A stretch of 48,508 bases of DNA, taken from positions 1 to 48,508 of IMG/VR virus record IMGVR_UViG_3300024429_000013. One strand, 5' to 3'. Shown here piece by piece: positions 47,353 to 48,508 of this stretch. Source of the DNA: a virus. The notes under the pieces were generated by a model, which ran no database searches, was not told the origin of the DNA, and saw only the letters and a program-made list of their open reading frames with translations. How positions within the stretch are numbered: the first letter of the stretch is position 1; each line of letters begins with the position of its first letter. A program made the position numbers and the translations under genes.

Positions 47353-47859
47353 TTACTGAGATTTCTTACCTGTAAAAATCATCATGATTACAGGGGTCAG
47401 GTTTTTAATTGCTCTCTCGCCAAACAGAAATCCGAGTACCAGCAAATTGATTACCAGCAATATCTTAGTCTTATCGGGATCATAATCACCCGGAGTGCTA
47501 AAATAAATCCAATCCCATACAAACGTACCGAAGCCGAATAGAGGTCTCTGGATTCCTCGCAGAAATATAACAACTTTACCGAGAAACCCGAACTGCATAA
47601 GGTCTTTTGCAGTCCCTTCAAGATCCTTAATCAGTTGGTAAAATGCAGCCACCTCATCTTGAATCTTTTCTATTATCTCTATCCTCTGTTCGTGTTCGAC
47701 AGCGTCCACCTCCATTTTAATTCGAGCCTTCTCGGCTTCTGATAGCTTCTCTGGAGCAACTCTGTCGAGAATCCCTGCAATCCTGTCTCCGACCGCCCCT
47801 GTCAGTAGCGTTTTAATCCCGCTAACCAATCCTTTACCAATTTCCATTATACCTGCCAT
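47353..47859 (-). CDS. Holin-like protein (GTA holin 3-TM type)
   Basis: The start MAGIMEIGKGLVSGIKTLLTG has GGGG upstream at proper spacing, unlike the ATG six codons earlier. The 168-residue protein has an amphipathic N-terminus, a coiled coil, then two hydrophobic stretches (IFLRGIQRPLFGFGTFVWDWIYF and ILLVINLLVLGFLFG), in the layout of the gene-transfer-agent-type three-TM holins. Followed by a one-TM gene and the terminator. Confidence 0.66.
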   Translation of the reverse strand: MAGIMEIGKGLVSGIKTLLTGAVGDRIAGILDRVAPEKLSEAEKARIKMEVDAVEHEQRIEIIEKIQDEVAAFYQLIKDLEGTAKDLMQFGFLGKVVIFLRGIQRPLFGFGTFVWDWIYFSTPGDYDPDKTKILLVINLLVLGFLFGERAIKNLTPVIMMIFTGKKSQ

Positions 47860-47900
47860 TTCAAAATCCCCTTTCATTTTTGAATTTTGAGATTTAAGTT

Positions 47901-48434
47901 TTATCTCCCTCTCCGTCTAATCACGTACGAATCATAAATTTTTATGTCTGTTCCCGATTCCGCAACAGTTGTAAATACATAAAAGAAGTGCGTACTCAAA
48001 AAAACATTGTGATGCCAAACATAAGTTCCGGCGCCGTCCTTCCAGAAACCATCCGCAGCATCGATATTGCCTGAAGTGTCCAACGAATCGACAAGAACAA
48101 CTGTCCTGCTTGTGGTGCTCGCACATACTCCCGCATAAACATATACCTTGAAATCCGTTGAATCATTAGCCTGTGCCACATAAAATATCGCCGCGACCTG
48201 CTCGAAAGATACATACGCAACTGACGTGTCGAGCGTACCCGATGTCGCTAACCATAAAGTATCCACACGAGTACTATTCCGCCATACTGGTGAGAGTTCA
48301 CTGTCTTTATTCAGGAGCGGTCTATCGAGGTCGTTCATAGTAACTGGTATTCCCGACTCAACTGGGATTGTCTGCGAAAAGGCTGTTCCCGCTAACAGTA
48401 TTATCATAACTATTGCAACCAATAATCGCTTCAT
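47901..48434 (-). CDS. Exported protein of unknown function
   Basis: The 177-residue product has a signal peptide ending AFSQ, then beta-rich sequence with repeats of tryptophan/threonine (STRVDTLWLATSGTLDTSVAYVSF, TYVWHHNVFLSTHFFYVFTTVAE). AGGAGG precedes the start. It lies between the fibre-like exported protein and the holin across the genome join. No family recognised; the C-terminus is basic (RRRGR). Confidence 0.65.
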   Translation of the reverse strand: MKRLLVAIVMIILLAGTAFSQTIPVESGIPVTMNDLDRPLLNKDSELSPVWRNSTRVDTLWLATSGTLDTSVAYVSFEQVAAIFYVAQANDSTDFKVYVYAGVCASTTSRTVVLVDSLDTSGNIDAADGFWKDGAGTYVWHHNVFLSTHFFYVFTTVAESGTDIKIYDSYVIRRRGR

Positions 48435-48508
48435 TTCAAATCCTCCTATTTTTTTAATGATTTCTTTTTTCTCCGAGAAATTACAAAAAATATAATCATA
48501 GCTATTAT
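48383..48508. repeat. Direct terminal repeat (assembly overlap), right copy
   Basis: Exact copy of bases 9-134. Contains the start and ribosome binding site of the gene at 47901-48434 and re-enters the C-terminal codons of the gene at 72-977. Confidence 0.85.

Noticed and set aside
201-48495. Numerous rightward open frames outside 45.8-47.0 kb
   Set aside because: They lie opposite supported leftward genes, lack ribosome sites, and have low-complexity or skewed composition.
1-48508. Similarity of total length to phage lambda
   Set aside because: Gene content and order are unlike lambda; the length match is a coincidence.

Overview
The window looks like the complete genome of one temperate tailed phage, most likely short-tailed (podovirus-like), recovered as a linearised circular assembly. 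Bases 9-134 recur exactly at 48383-48508, so the unit is about 48,374 bp. The terminase pair, portal, scaffold, capsid, adaptor-like, nozzle-like and tailspike genes are all present, but no tape measure, tail tube or sheath gene is recognisable. An integrase, an attP-like tRNA fragment and a small rightward repressor cassette indicate lysogeny. The host is probably a Gram-negative bacterium of or near the Bacteroidota/Chlorobiota (FCB) group. The exported phage proteins have signal peptides ending in A/S followed by Gln, and there is a lipoprotein. However, strong Shine-Dalgarno sites precede most genes, which is not typical of class Bacteroidia. The host call is inference.

Layout, following leftward transcription from about 45.7 kb. 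(1) 46.99-45.66 kb holds the lysogeny control region: a divergent promoter region, a rightward HTH repressor with an apparently leaderless start, a lipoprotein, a two-TM protein and a small basic peptide; leftward are a ribbon-helix-helix-like protein and a small acidic protein. (2) 45.0-42.4 kb holds a structured leader RNA with a tRNA-like T-arm, an XRE-type HTH gene, the tyrosine integrase, and an attP region containing the 5' half of a tRNA-Lys(CUU) behind a phage promoter. (3) 42.4-28.6 kb is the early/DNA metabolism region: many small genes, a Cas4/RecB-like nuclease, a possible ssDNA-binding protein, an SbcC-like ATPase, a PAPS-reductase-family PP-loop protein, two DNA methyltransferases, an ERCC4-type nuclease, a DUF5131 radical-SAM-like protein, and a replication initiator with 11-bp iterons inside and upstream of its gene. 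Next to it are a protein resembling the RNA polymerase alpha C-terminal domain and a stand-alone DnaA domain IV. (4) 28.6-19.1 kb is the packaging and head region, led by a promoter and a terminator-like RNA element that is repeated upstream of the capsid gene. (5) 19.1-1.1 kb holds the tailspike, fibre, adaptor, nozzle, ejection proteins (including an 1809-residue polyvalent protein) and the endolysin. (6) 1.0-0.07 kb, then 48.4-47.0 kb across the join, holds exported proteins and a holin-like gene, ending in a terminator at 47.0 kb.

The most unusual points are: two covarying terminator-like RNA hairpins at the start of the late operon and before the capsid gene; a phage protein fusing a cysteine cluster to an alpha-CTD-like domain, beside a DnaA domain IV protein with an altered signature; a tRNA-like minihelix in the integration region; and several families of host-like tandem-word repeats at gene junctions, one of which is read in frame inside two large proteins.

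All similarity calls are from recognition of motifs by eye. No database search was run.
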